Assembly: GCF_003660445.1 (NCBI RefSeq)
Contig: NZ_QZVQ01000003.1
Span: 310,001 to 374,000 of the forward strand
Direction of reading: 5' to 3'
Origin: Croceibacterium ferulae
Lineage (GTDB): Bacteria; Pseudomonadota; Alphaproteobacteria; Sphingomonadales; Sphingomonadaceae
DNA: 64,000 bases
This document shows, in pieces, positions 18,092 through 26,243 of this stretch (position 1 is its first letter; the number at the start of each line of letters is the position of its first letter). The notes beneath the pieces were generated by a model. It searched no databases and was not told where the DNA came from. It saw nothing but the letters and a program-made list of their open reading frames with translations. Made by a program: the position numbers and the translations under genes.

Positions 18092-19291
18092 TCAGGGCGT
18101 CTGCCACCCATGCTCCAGGAAATGCAGCGCGCAGCCGCCCAGCAGCGCCGCGCCGCGGGGCAGGGCGGCCTCGTCCAGCATCATGCGGGTGGAGTGCAGG
18201 CCCGGCTGCGCGGCGGGATCGTTGCTGTCGGCGGGGGCCACGCCCAGGAAGGCCATGGCACCGGGCACCTGCTGCAGCACGTAGGAGAAGTCCTCCGCCC
18301 CCATCAAAGGGTGGGCCATCGGCAGGTAATCGGCCTGCGGCAGCGCGCCTGCGACTTCCGCCACCAGAGCGGCGGCGCGCGGATCGTTGACGGTGGGCGG
18401 GAAGCCGTCCGTCACCGTCACCTCGGCCGTGCATTCATGCGCGGCGGCGATGCCGTCCGCCAGCCGGGCCAGCGCCGTCCGCACATCCTGCCGCCGCTCC
18501 GCGCTCAGGGTGCGGATGGTGCCGCTCAGCACCGCTTCGTTCGGGATGACATTGTGCGCGCTGCCCGCCTGCAGCGTGGTGATCGTGATCACGGTCGCCT
18601 CCGCCGCGCTGTAGCGGCGGGTGATCAGTGCCTGGATCGCGGTGACGATCTCCGCCGCCACCGGCACCGGGTCGCGCGTCTGATGCGGCAGGCTGGCATG
18701 GCCGCCGCGCCCGGTAACGGCGATGCGCAGCATGTCCGCCGCCGCCAGCATGGTGCCGGGCCGGCAGGTCACCTGCCCGTGTGGCATGTCGGGCATGATG
18801 TGCAGCGCGAAGGCGGCATCGGGCAGCGGATCGAGCAGCCCGTCCTCGATCATGTGCCGCGCGCCGAAATGGCCTTCCTCCCCCGGCTGGAACATGAAGC
18901 GGACCTCGCCCGCCAGCTCGTTCTGCCGCGCCGCCAGCAGCCGCGCGGCGCCCGCCAGCAAGGCGGTGTGGGCATCGTGCCCGCAGGCATGCATCCGGCC
19001 GGCGATGGTGGAGGCAAAGGGCAGGCCGGTCGCCTCCGCCATGGGCAGCGCATCCATGTCGCCGCGCAGCAGCACGGATCGGCCAGGCCGCGCGCCGCGC
19101 AGCGTGGCGATCGCGCCGGTGGCGGAGGTGCCGGTGCGCCATTCCAGCGGCAGGTCGGCCAGTTCGCTGCGCACCTTGGCCAGCGTCAGCGGCGTCTCCA
19201 GCCCCAGTTCCGGCTCCGCATGAATGGCGCGGCGCAGCGCGGTGATGCGAGGGGCGAGCGCCGTGGCGGCGGGCAGCAGGTCGGTGAACAT
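18092..19291 (-). CDS. M20 family amidohydrolase (hippurate/N-acyl-amino-acid hydrolase type)
   Basis: A 399-residue cytoplasmic metallohydrolase of the usual length for the M20D group. Metal-site segments are all present: MHACGHDAHTALLAG, FMFQPGEEGHFGA (catalytic Glu pair), a His in ALHIMPDMPHG, and MGAEDFSYV near the C-terminus. It should release free amino acids from N-acylated or aminoacyl substrates. The start at 19291 (MFTDLLPAA) gives the usual family N-terminus; the frame extends further upstream without family similarity. It is divergent from the lipid kinase gene. Confidence 0.92.
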   Translation of the reverse strand: MFTDLLPAATALAPRITALRRAIHAEPELGLETPLTLAKVRSELADLPLEWRTGTSATGAIATLRGARPGRSVLLRGDMDALPMAEATGLPFASTIAGRMHACGHDAHTALLAGAARLLAARQNELAGEVRFMFQPGEEGHFGARHMIEDGLLDPLPDAAFALHIMPDMPHGQVTCRPGTMLAAADMLRIAVTGRGGHASLPHQTRDPVPVAAEIVTAIQALITRRYSAAEATVITITTLQAGSAHNVIPNEAVLSGTIRTLSAERRQDVRTALARLADGIAAAHECTAEVTVTDGFPPTVNDPRAAALVAEVAGALPQADYLPMAHPLMGAEDFSYVLQQVPGAMAFLGVAPADSNDPAAQPGLHSTRMMLDEAALPRGAALLGGCALHFLEHGWQTP

Positions 19292-19413
19292 GGTGCGCAG
19301 CCTATCGTACCGGGGCTGCGGGGCAAGCCTGCGTTCATTGACGCGCACGCAGGGGCGCGCGCGTCTGGCAGGTGATGGTCATCCTGCCGTTTTCAGGTAA
19401 ACGCGCAGACACC

Positions 19414-20445
19414 ATGAACGCGACGATCCATCTGTTCGACCAGTTGCCGGTCGCGCCGCTGGCCGATGCCGGCGCGCCCGACGCCGTGCGCGCGCCTGTG
19501 CGGGACGTGCCGCTGGTCGGCGTGATCCGCAACCAGCGCAGCCACCGCAATGCCGGCGGCGCGCAGCCGGAGATCACCTCCAGGGCCACGCTGCTGGTGG
19601 AAGCGCCCACGCGCCGGGGCGAGCTGCTGGACATCCTGCGCCGCTTTGCCGAGCAGCGGGTCGATTATCTGGTGGTGGATGGCGGCGACGGCACGGTGCG
19701 CGACGTGCTGACCTGCGGCACGGCGGTGTTCGGCCAGGCCTGGCCGCAGCTGATCGTGCTGCCCAGCGGCAAGACCAACGCGCTGGCGGCCGACCTGTTG
19801 CTGCCGGCCGATTGGTCGCTGGACCGGGCGCTGGCCTGCGCGGCGCAGGGGCACGGCGTACGTCGGCGGCCGCTGGTCGTGGCGGAGGTCGACAATCCGC
19901 AGGCGCGCGTAGTCGGCTTCGCGCTAGGTGCCGGCCTCTATACCCGCGCCGTCGCGCTGGGGCAGCGGGCGCACCGGCATGGCGCGTTCAACGCCGCAGT
20001 GGTGGTGCTGACCGCGCTGTGGACCGTGCTGCAGGCGTTGTTCGGCCGCGCAAACAATCCCTATCGCCGCTCCACCCCGATGCGGCTCAGCGATGCGGCC
20101 GGCCGCCCGCTGCCGCATGTGCAGGGCCCGCGGGCCGACGAACGGTTCATGCTGTTCGTCTCCACGCTGGAGCGGTTTCCCGGCGGGGTGCGCCCGTTCC
20201 GCAAGCTGGGCGGGGCGATGCGCATGGCGCTGGTCGATCGTGCGCGCGCCGGCGTGCTGCTGCGCATCCCGCTGGCGTTGGCCGGGCTGATCGGCGGCGG
20301 CCCGGTGCGGCGCGGTTACCACCTGCTGGGCGGGCAGGAGTTCGGCCTGGAGCTGGGCGAGGAGTTCATCCTGGACGGGGAAGCTTTTCCCCCGGGCCGA
20401 TATCGCCTGTCGCTGGGGCCGCGGCTGATCTTCGTCACGCCATGA
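19414..20445 (+). CDS. Diacylglycerol-kinase/LCB5-type lipid kinase
   Basis: A 343-residue protein of the YegS/LCB5 kinase superfamily. The nucleotide-binding motif GGDGTVRD starts at residue 90, with the upstream VGVIRNQRSHRN loop and the LPSGKTNALAADL segment equivalent to the family GTGN-D region. It phosphorylates a lipid alcohol with ATP; members include diacylglycerol kinases and, in Caulobacter, a ceramide kinase, so a sphingolipid substrate is possible in a sphingomonad. Its stop overlaps the ATG of the next gene by four bases (ATGA), showing tight coupling. No strong ribosome binding site is visible for the ATG at 19414. Confidence 0.85.
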   Translation: MNATIHLFDQLPVAPLADAGAPDAVRAPVRDVPLVGVIRNQRSHRNAGGAQPEITSRATLLVEAPTRRGELLDILRRFAEQRVDYLVVDGGDGTVRDVLTCGTAVFGQAWPQLIVLPSGKTNALAADLLLPADWSLDRALACAAQGHGVRRRPLVVAEVDNPQARVVGFALGAGLYTRAVALGQRAHRHGAFNAAVVVLTALWTVLQALFGRANNPYRRSTPMRLSDAAGRPLPHVQGPRADERFMLFVSTLERFPGGVRPFRKLGGAMRMALVDRARAGVLLRIPLALAGLIGGGPVRRGYHLLGGQEFGLELGEEFILDGEAFPPGRYRLSLGPRLIFVTP

Positions 20446-21314
20446 GCCGGCCGGCTGTGTCCATCGACCCTGCCGTGTCCGCCTTCGCCGCCCGTCTGGC
20501 CGTTGGGGAAGCGGGCGCGGCGGCGGTGCTGTTCTACGGTTCCAACCTCAGGACCGGCTCGCTGGACGGCGTGCTCGACTTCTATGTGCTGACCGATGGC
20601 CCGGTGGAGCGGGGGCTGTGGCCGCGCGTGTCCTATCGCGAATGGCGGCACGATGGCCGGGATCTGCGCGCCAAGATCGCCACCATGCACCTGGCGACCT
20701 TCGCGGCGGCGGCGGCGGGGCGCACGCTGGACACGACCATCTGGGCGCGCTTCGTGCAGCCATCGGCGCTGGTGTGGCAGCGCGACGAGGCGGGCGCGGC
20801 ACAGGTGGCGCGGGCACTGGACGCGGCGGCCGGGACCGCCGCCTGGCTGGCCGCCGCGCTGGGCCCGGCGCAGGGGCGGGAGGAGGATTACTGGCGCGCG
20901 CTGTTCCGCGCCACCTATCGGGCTGAACTGCGGGTGGAGGCACCGGGGCGCGAGGACACGATCCTGGCCACGCACCGCACCCATTTCACCGGCCTGCTGC
21001 CCCGCATCTGGGCACGGGACGGCATCGCCTTCGATCAGGATGGCGACAGGCTGATTCCCTATCTCAGCGCCGCGCAGCGCCTGCGTGCGCGGCGCTGGTG
21101 GGGGCGGCGGCGGCGGATGGGCAAGCCGCTGAACGTGGTGCGGCTGGTGCGCGCGGCGGCGACCTTCGACGGCGCGGCCCGCTACGCCGCGTGGAAGGTG
21201 GAGCGGCACACCGGTGTCGCGGTGGAGGTCACGCCGTGGCGCGAACGGCACCCTCTGCTGTCGGCGCCCGCCATGCTGCTGGAACTGGCGAGAAAGCGAC
21301 GTAGCGGACGCTAG
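20442..21314 (+). CDS. Nucleotidyltransferase-like protein coupled to lipid kinase
   Basis: A 290-residue cytoplasmic protein. Residues about 32-50 (FYGSNLRTGSLDGVLDFYVL) carry a G-S plus acidic pattern seen in nucleotidyltransferase folds, and resemble the active-site region of Tam41-type phosphatidate cytidylyltransferases. A basic patch (RLRARRWWGRRRRMGK) near residues 210-225 could bind a membrane or phosphates. Its ATG overlaps the kinase stop, so the kinase product (a phosphorylated lipid) may be its substrate and a CDP-lipid its product. That function is inference; only the gene, the motif and the overlap are seen. Confidence 0.72.
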   Translation: MSRPAVSIDPAVSAFAARLAVGEAGAAAVLFYGSNLRTGSLDGVLDFYVLTDGPVERGLWPRVSYREWRHDGRDLRAKIATMHLATFAAAAAGRTLDTTIWARFVQPSALVWQRDEAGAAQVARALDAAAGTAAWLAAALGPAQGREEDYWRALFRATYRAELRVEAPGREDTILATHRTHFTGLLPRIWARDGIAFDQDGDRLIPYLSAAQRLRARRWWGRRRRMGKPLNVVRLVRAAATFDGAARYAAWKVERHTGVAVEVTPWRERHPLLSAPAMLLELARKRRSGR

Positions 21315-22915
21315 TCCCGCACCAGCGCCTGCAGGGCGGCGATCCTGTCGGCCTCGTGCACCGGCTTGTCCCAGCGGATGCGGTGGATGCGCGGGAAGCG
21401 CATGGCGAGGCCGCTCTTGTGTCGCTTGCTGACGTGGATGGAGTCGAACGCGACCTCGAACACCAGTGACCGGTCGGTCTCCCGCACCGGGCCGAACCGC
21501 TTCACCGTGTGTTGCCGCACATGGCGGTCCAGCCGCTTCAGCTCCTCGTCCGTGAAGCCGGAATAGGCCTTGCCCACGGGCAGCAGCTCCGCACCTTCAT
21601 CCGGGTCGCCGTCCCAGCAGCCGAAGGTGTAGTCGCTGTAGAAGCTGGCGCGCCGGCCGCTGCCGCGTTGCGCATACATCAGCACGCAATCCACCAGCAG
21701 CGGATCGCGCTTCCACTTGTACCACAGGCCGGTGCGCCGCCCTGCGACATAGGGGCTGTCGCGCTTCTTCAGCATCACCCCCTCGATCGCATCGTCGCGC
21801 GTGCCTTCGCGGATGGTGGCGAGATGGGCGAAATGGTCGGCAGCGATCACGGCGGAAATGTCGAACCTGTCTGCCGGCAGCCGTGGCAGCAGCGCCTCCA
21901 GCGCGGCGCGACGCTCCGTCCAGGGGCGCTCGCGCAGATCCTCGCCATCCAGTTGCAATACGTCATATAACCGCACGAAGGCTGGGGCTTCGGCCAGCAT
22001 CTTGGCGCTGACGGCCTTGCGCCCGAGCCGTTGTTGCAAGGCGTTGAAGCTGGCCGCGCCGCCTTCCTCACCCCCCTGATGCGCGCCGCGCACCAGCAAT
22101 TCGCCATCCAGCACGGCGGGGATCGTCAGCGCTTCCGCCATTTCGGGGAAGGTGCCGGTGATGTCCTCCCCACCACGCGAATAGAGCCGTGTCTCGCCGC
22201 CAGCATGGGCCAGCTGCACGCGGATGCCGTCCCACTTCCATTCCGCCACATAGTCGAGCAGGTCGACCTCGAGCTCCTCCAGCGGGTGCGCCAGCATGAA
22301 AGGGCGGAACAGCGGCAGCGCCGCCGTGTCGGGCGGGGCTGCGCCGTTGGCCGCCCAGTCGAACAGGGCGGTGTAGGGGGCGGGGATGGCGTGCCAATAT
22401 TCCTCCACCTCCTCCACGCTGACTTCGAAGGCCTGAGCGAAGGCGGTCTTGGCCAGCCGCGCCGATACGCCCACGCGCATCGCCCCCGTGGCCATCTTCA
22501 GCAGGGCATAGCGGCCGTCGGCATCCAGCCGGTCGAGCAGCTGCGCCAGCTTCACGCCCACGGTGGCGCGCGTCATCTCCGCCAGCAGCTCCACCGCTTC
22601 ACTGACGGTCGGCGGGGAGGGCGGGTTGCCCGGCAGTGCGGGGCCCTGAGGCCACAGCAGGCTGGCGGTTTCCGCCGTGTCGCCCACGAAATCGCGGCTG
22701 AGCGTCCACAGCACCGGATCGACCCGGTCGTGCAGCAGGTTGCGGATGGTGGAGCTCTTGACCGCCGGGAAGTCCAGCCCTTCGGTCAGTGCCGCCAGCG
22801 CCCAGCCGCGATCGGGGTCGGGCGTGCGGCGCAGGTAATCGGCCACCAGCTGCAGCTTGGCATTGCGGCTGGTGGTGTAGACCAGCGAGTCGATCAGGGC
22901 GGCGAACTCTTCCAC
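21311..22915 (-). CDS. ATP-dependent DNA ligase (ligase-associated DNA damage response type)
   Basis: A 534-residue ligase with the N-terminal DNA-binding domain, the adenylation domain and the OB-fold. The ligase motif I is EWKWDGIRVQL with the AMP-accepting Lys227, followed by RLYSRGGEDITGTFPE (motif near the ribose). GVMLKKRDSPYVAGRRTGLWYKWKR carries motifs IV-V. The GTG at 22915 is the likely start, 2 bases after the exonuclease stop, with GAGG 10 bases upstream; the longer frame has an unrelated low-complexity N-terminus. It belongs to the group found beside a beta-lactamase-fold exonuclease, a helicase and a phosphoesterase; only the exonuclease is adjacent here. Confidence 0.92.
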   Translation of the reverse strand: MEEFAALIDSLVYTTSRNAKLQLVADYLRRTPDPDRGWALAALTEGLDFPAVKSSTIRNLLHDRVDPVLWTLSRDFVGDTAETASLLWPQGPALPGNPPSPPTVSEAVELLAEMTRATVGVKLAQLLDRLDADGRYALLKMATGAMRVGVSARLAKTAFAQAFEVSVEEVEEYWHAIPAPYTALFDWAANGAAPPDTAALPLFRPFMLAHPLEELEVDLLDYVAEWKWDGIRVQLAHAGGETRLYSRGGEDITGTFPEMAEALTIPAVLDGELLVRGAHQGGEEGGAASFNALQQRLGRKAVSAKMLAEAPAFVRLYDVLQLDGEDLRERPWTERRAALEALLPRLPADRFDISAVIAADHFAHLATIREGTRDDAIEGVMLKKRDSPYVAGRRTGLWYKWKRDPLLVDCVLMYAQRGSGRRASFYSDYTFGCWDGDPDEGAELLPVGKAYSGFTDEELKRLDRHVRQHTVKRFGPVRETDRSLVFEVAFDSIHVSKRHKSGLAMRFPRIHRIRWDKPVHEADRIAALQALVRD

Positions 22916-22917
22916 CG

Positions 22918-23925
22918 TCAGTCGTCCTCGTCCTCGTCGTAACCGACCAGCGCCAGCGCGCGCGCCTTGCGCTGATGCAGCTCGCACCAGCGCAGCAGCG
23001 CTTCCTCCCGCCCGTGCGTGATCCAGCTTTCCTGCGGATTTACCTCCTGGATGGTTCGGATCAGCTCGGGCCAGTCGGCATGGTCGGAGATGATCAGCGG
23101 CAGTTCCACCCCGCGCTGCCGCGCACGCTGGCGCACCATCATCCAGCCGCTGGCCATCGATGTGACCGGATCGGGCAGGCGCCGGCTCCAGCGATCATTC
23201 AGCGCGGATGGCGGCGCCATCACCACAGCCCCGCGCATCTCGTCCTTCTTCGCGTCGCTGACCAGCCGCAGCTCGCCAAGGTCGATGCCCCAATCCTCGT
23301 ACAGGCGGCACATGCGTTCCAGCGCGCCATGCAGGAAGACCGGCCGATCATGCCCGGCACGGCGCAGCTCCGCGATCACCCGCTGCGCCTTGCCCAGCGC
23401 ATAGGCGCCCACCAGCACGCAGCGGTCGGGCTGGTCGGCCAGGCGCTGCAGCAGCTTGGCCATCTCGCCCTCGATCGGCGGATGGGTGAAGACCGGCAGG
23501 CCGAAGGTCGCCTCCGTGATGAAGATGTCGCACGGCGTCACCTGGAAGGGCGGGCAGGTCGGGTCGTGGCGGCGCTTGTAGTCGCCGGTCACGATCACCC
23601 GTTCGCCCGCATGTTCCAGCAGGATCTGTGCGCTGCCCAGCACATGGCCGGCGGGCAGGTAGGTCGCATCGACGCCGCCGGGCAGGCGGATCGTCTCGCC
23701 ATACTCCACCGGCACTGCGCCTTCGCGCGTGTTGTAGCGCAGCTCCATGATGGCGAGCGTGGCGGGCGTCGCCACCGTCTGCCCGTGCCCGCCGCGCGCA
23801 TGGTCGGCATGGCCGTGCGTCACCAGCGCGTGCGGCACCTCGCGCGCCGGATCGATCCAGCAATCGGCCGGCACCACATGGATGCCCCACGGCTCCGGCC
23901 GGATCCAACTGAAGTTCGCGGGCAT
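22918..23925 (-). CDS. Ligase-associated metallo-beta-lactamase-fold DNA exonuclease
   Basis: A 335-residue protein of the beta-CASP/metallo-beta-lactamase fold. The metal motif THGHADHARGG is in the first 60 residues; further ligands are in PAGHVLGSAQI and VTGDYKRRHDPTC, and the C-terminal ISDHADWPEL is the beta-CASP DxH region. By family it is a nuclease acting with the ligase that follows it after 2 bases, in a DNA repair or end-processing role. The ATG at 23925 was chosen over a TTG at 23937; its Shine-Dalgarno sequence and start codon lie in the 3' arm of an 11-base-pair hairpin. Confidence 0.92.
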   Translation of the reverse strand: MPANFSWIRPEPWGIHVVPADCWIDPAREVPHALVTHGHADHARGGHGQTVATPATLAIMELRYNTREGAVPVEYGETIRLPGGVDATYLPAGHVLGSAQILLEHAGERVIVTGDYKRRHDPTCPPFQVTPCDIFITEATFGLPVFTHPPIEGEMAKLLQRLADQPDRCVLVGAYALGKAQRVIAELRRAGHDRPVFLHGALERMCRLYEDWGIDLGELRLVSDAKKDEMRGAVVMAPPSALNDRWSRRLPDPVTSMASGWMMVRQRARQRGVELPLIISDHADWPELIRTIQEVNPQESWITHGREEALLRWCELHQRKARALALVGYDEDEDD

Positions 23926-23954
23926 ACCTCCTCCCAATGAGACAGGAGGTATGC
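23922..23954 (-). promoter_or_regulatory. Hairpin sequestering the exonuclease ribosome binding site
   Basis: On the minus-strand transcript GCATACCTCCT (23954-23944), an 11-base loop and AGGAGGTATGC (23932-23922) form a perfect 11-base-pair stem. The 3' arm contains both the AGGAGG and the ATG of the exonuclease; the 5' arm is an internal anti-Shine-Dalgarno. The hairpin begins 13 bases after the alpha-glucuronidase stop. It could hold translation off unless melted or bound, or insulate the repair genes from read-through of the sugar gene. Confidence 0.6.
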
Positions 23955-23966
23955 AGTTCCTGCCGC

Positions 23967-26096
23967 TCAGCCCGTGTTGCCGGGCGCGTAAGGGAAGCTG
24001 AGCGACTGGTAGTAATCCAGATCACGTGGCGGAGCGGCCGCGCCACCGGGCATCGGCAGGCCGTTCAGGGAGCGCCAGTAGGCGATGCTGGCATCGCGCC
24101 ACCATTGCGCGTCACGCTGCTGGATCGCCAGGAAGGCGGCGGTCTGTTCGTGCCGCTCCGCATCCACCAGCGGGGCCAATGCGTGCCACTGCCGGCGCAT
24201 CTCGGCCACGTTGCCGATCCCCCGATCATAGCGGTGCACCAGCTCCGCCCACAACGGGCGGCCGGACTGCATCCGGTAATCCCACGGCAGATGGTGGAAC
24301 CACAGCAGGTCCGCCTCCGGCGTGGTGGCGGGATCGGCGAAGCGGGCGGCGAGCGGCGCGGCATATTGCGCCACCGCATTGCTGCCGGTCGACGTCCGGT
24401 CGAAGCCGATGCCCTGCCGGTCCGCCTTGTGGTAATAGGCCGGGTTCCATTCGGGCCGCGCCAGATCGGCGATCCACGGCGCGGGGCCGTAATGGTGGCC
24501 GGTGCCCATCAGATGCGCCAGGCCCAGCGGCGTCATGTAATCGACCACCGCCTGCCGCGAGCCCATCATCATGGACACGACCGGTCCGGTCAGCGCCGGA
24601 TCGGGCGTGAAGGTCAGCGCCGCCCATTCGCGCGCGATCGCCTCCGCCGGCAGGGTGTGGTCCCAGGCCAGCCGGCCGAACGCATACCAGTTCGCCTGAT
24701 CGAAGGTGGAGCCGGACCAGTTGCGATCCGCACCGATATTGGCGACGCCGGCAATGCCGGTCAGCTGGTGTCCCTCCAGCGAACCGTCCACCACCCGCGC
24801 CACCGTGGAGCCGGCCCCGCGCACCATGGTGTCGGCGTCCAGCACCTCCTCCCACATGGTGCCGAGGTAAGCGAGGTGCGTGTTGAAGCCGAGATATTCC
24901 TTGGTGATCTGCAGCTCCAGCATCAGCGGGGTCTGCGGCATGGCGCCGAACAATGGGTGGAACGGCTCGCGCGGCTGGAAGTCGATCGCGCCGTTCTTCA
25001 CCTGCACCAGCACATTGTCGGCGAACTGGCCATCCAGCGGCTTGAACTCGGTATAAGCCTGCTTGCCGCGATCGTCCGGGTCGGTGTCGGCATAGACGAA
25101 GGCGCGCCACATCACGATGCCGCCATGGGGCGCCACCGCGCGGGCCAGCATGTTGGCGCCATCGGCATGGCTGCGGTCATAGTCGCGCGGGCCGGGCTGG
25201 CCTTCGCTGTTGGCCTTCACCAGGAAGCCGCCGAAGTCGGGGATGGCCCTGTAGATTTCAGCCGCCTTCGCATCCCACCAGGCCTGCACCTGCGGGTCCA
25301 GCGGGTCGGCCGTGTCCAGCCCGCCCAGTTCGACCGGAGCGGAGAAGCGGGCCGAGAGATAGACCTTGATGCCATAGGGGCGGAACACCTCCGCCAGCGC
25401 TGCCGCCTTGGCGATGTAAGGTGCGGTCAGGCTGTCGGCCTTTGCGTTCACATTGTTCAGCACCGTGCCGTTGATGCCCAGCGCAGCATTGGCGCGGGCA
25501 TAGTCGGTGTAGCGTGGCCCGGTATATTCGGGCAGCGTCCACCAGTCCCAGATGCTTTCCCCGGAATAGCCGCGCTCCACCGAGCCATCCAGATTGTCCC
25601 AGTGGTTCAGCACGCGCAGGCCGATGCGCGGGGCGGAGGCGAGGTCGACACCAGCCAGCGCCCCACCGCTGCCCAGATGGCGCAGCAGCGCGAAGGCGCC
25701 ATGCAGCACGCCGATATCGCTGTTGCCGGTCACCAGGGTCGCGGGCGCGTCGCCCAGCCGCACCTGCCGGATCAGGTAGCCCTCCGTTCCAAGATCACCC
25801 AGCGGCAGGCCCAGCGCGGCCACCTGCGGGTCGGCGGCAGCGGCCAGCACCACGCGCGCGCCGCGTCCCTGCGTCTCGCCCGCCATGGCGGCGAATGCGC
25901 GGATCAGCTCGGCTTCCGCCGCGCGCAGGGTTGGCGTGTCACCACGCCGCTCCACCGCAGCAGGCAGGGCAGCCGCGCCTTCCGCAGCCAGCGGGCGATA
26001 GCGCAGCCATAGATCGTGGCCGTCCTCCGCCAGCGCCGGTGCCGGCAGCAGGATCGCGGCAAGGACCAGCAGCCAGCGCCTCAGGGGGGTGAACAT
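23967..26096 (-). CDS. GH67 alpha-glucuronidase
   Basis: A 709-residue exported enzyme with signal peptide ending PALA. GGAG lies about 9 bases before the ATG at 26096. The GH67 active site is complete by comparison with the well studied Cellvibrio and Geobacillus enzymes: acid Glu298 in VKANSEGQPGP, water-activating Asp372 in VKNGAIDFQPRE and Glu400 in QITKEYLG, with substrate-carboxylate contacts Lys294, Arg331 and Lys367. It removes 4-O-methylglucuronic acid from the non-reducing end of glucuronoxylo-oligosaccharides. A LacI-type operator lies 39 bases upstream. The gene is divergent from the aldo/keto reductase. Confidence 0.95.
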   Translation of the reverse strand: MFTPLRRWLLVLAAILLPAPALAEDGHDLWLRYRPLAAEGAAALPAAVERRGDTPTLRAAEAELIRAFAAMAGETQGRGARVVLAAAADPQVAALGLPLGDLGTEGYLIRQVRLGDAPATLVTGNSDIGVLHGAFALLRHLGSGGALAGVDLASAPRIGLRVLNHWDNLDGSVERGYSGESIWDWWTLPEYTGPRYTDYARANAALGINGTVLNNVNAKADSLTAPYIAKAAALAEVFRPYGIKVYLSARFSAPVELGGLDTADPLDPQVQAWWDAKAAEIYRAIPDFGGFLVKANSEGQPGPRDYDRSHADGANMLARAVAPHGGIVMWRAFVYADTDPDDRGKQAYTEFKPLDGQFADNVLVQVKNGAIDFQPREPFHPLFGAMPQTPLMLELQITKEYLGFNTHLAYLGTMWEEVLDADTMVRGAGSTVARVVDGSLEGHQLTGIAGVANIGADRNWSGSTFDQANWYAFGRLAWDHTLPAEAIAREWAALTFTPDPALTGPVVSMMMGSRQAVVDYMTPLGLAHLMGTGHHYGPAPWIADLARPEWNPAYYHKADRQGIGFDRTSTGSNAVAQYAAPLAARFADPATTPEADLLWFHHLPWDYRMQSGRPLWAELVHRYDRGIGNVAEMRRQWHALAPLVDAERHEQTAAFLAIQQRDAQWWRDASIAYWRSLNGLPMPGGAAAPPRDLDYYQSLSFPYAPGNTG

Positions 26097-26134
26097 CCTC
26101 GCATCTCCATCGTGCCCGCTTGTCGGGGCTTTGC

Positions 26135-26148
26135 TGGTACCGCTAACA
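26135..26148 (-). promoter_or_regulatory. LacI-type operator upstream of alpha-glucuronidase
   Basis: On the minus strand the site reads TGTTAGCGGTACCA. A candidate -35 box TTGTAA sits exactly 13 bases upstream, so the operator would cover the -10 region of the alpha-glucuronidase promoter. It lies between divergent genes and could also affect the aldo/keto reductase. Confidence 0.65.
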
Positions 26149-26243
26149 CCTCTGGCCGTGTTTACAAAGCCCGGGCGGAACCGGCAGGCGCTTGCGCGTT
26201 CTGTCAGCTGACACCCCGATCCCAGGAGCGGACCCGCACTGCC

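Noticed and set aside
23967-26096. Suspected loss of a catalytic Asp in the alpha-glucuronidase (the Thr in QAYTEFKPLD)
   Set aside because: Re-aligning by the fixed spacings to Lys294, Glu298, Arg331 and Lys367 places the catalytic pair at Asp372 and Glu400, both intact.
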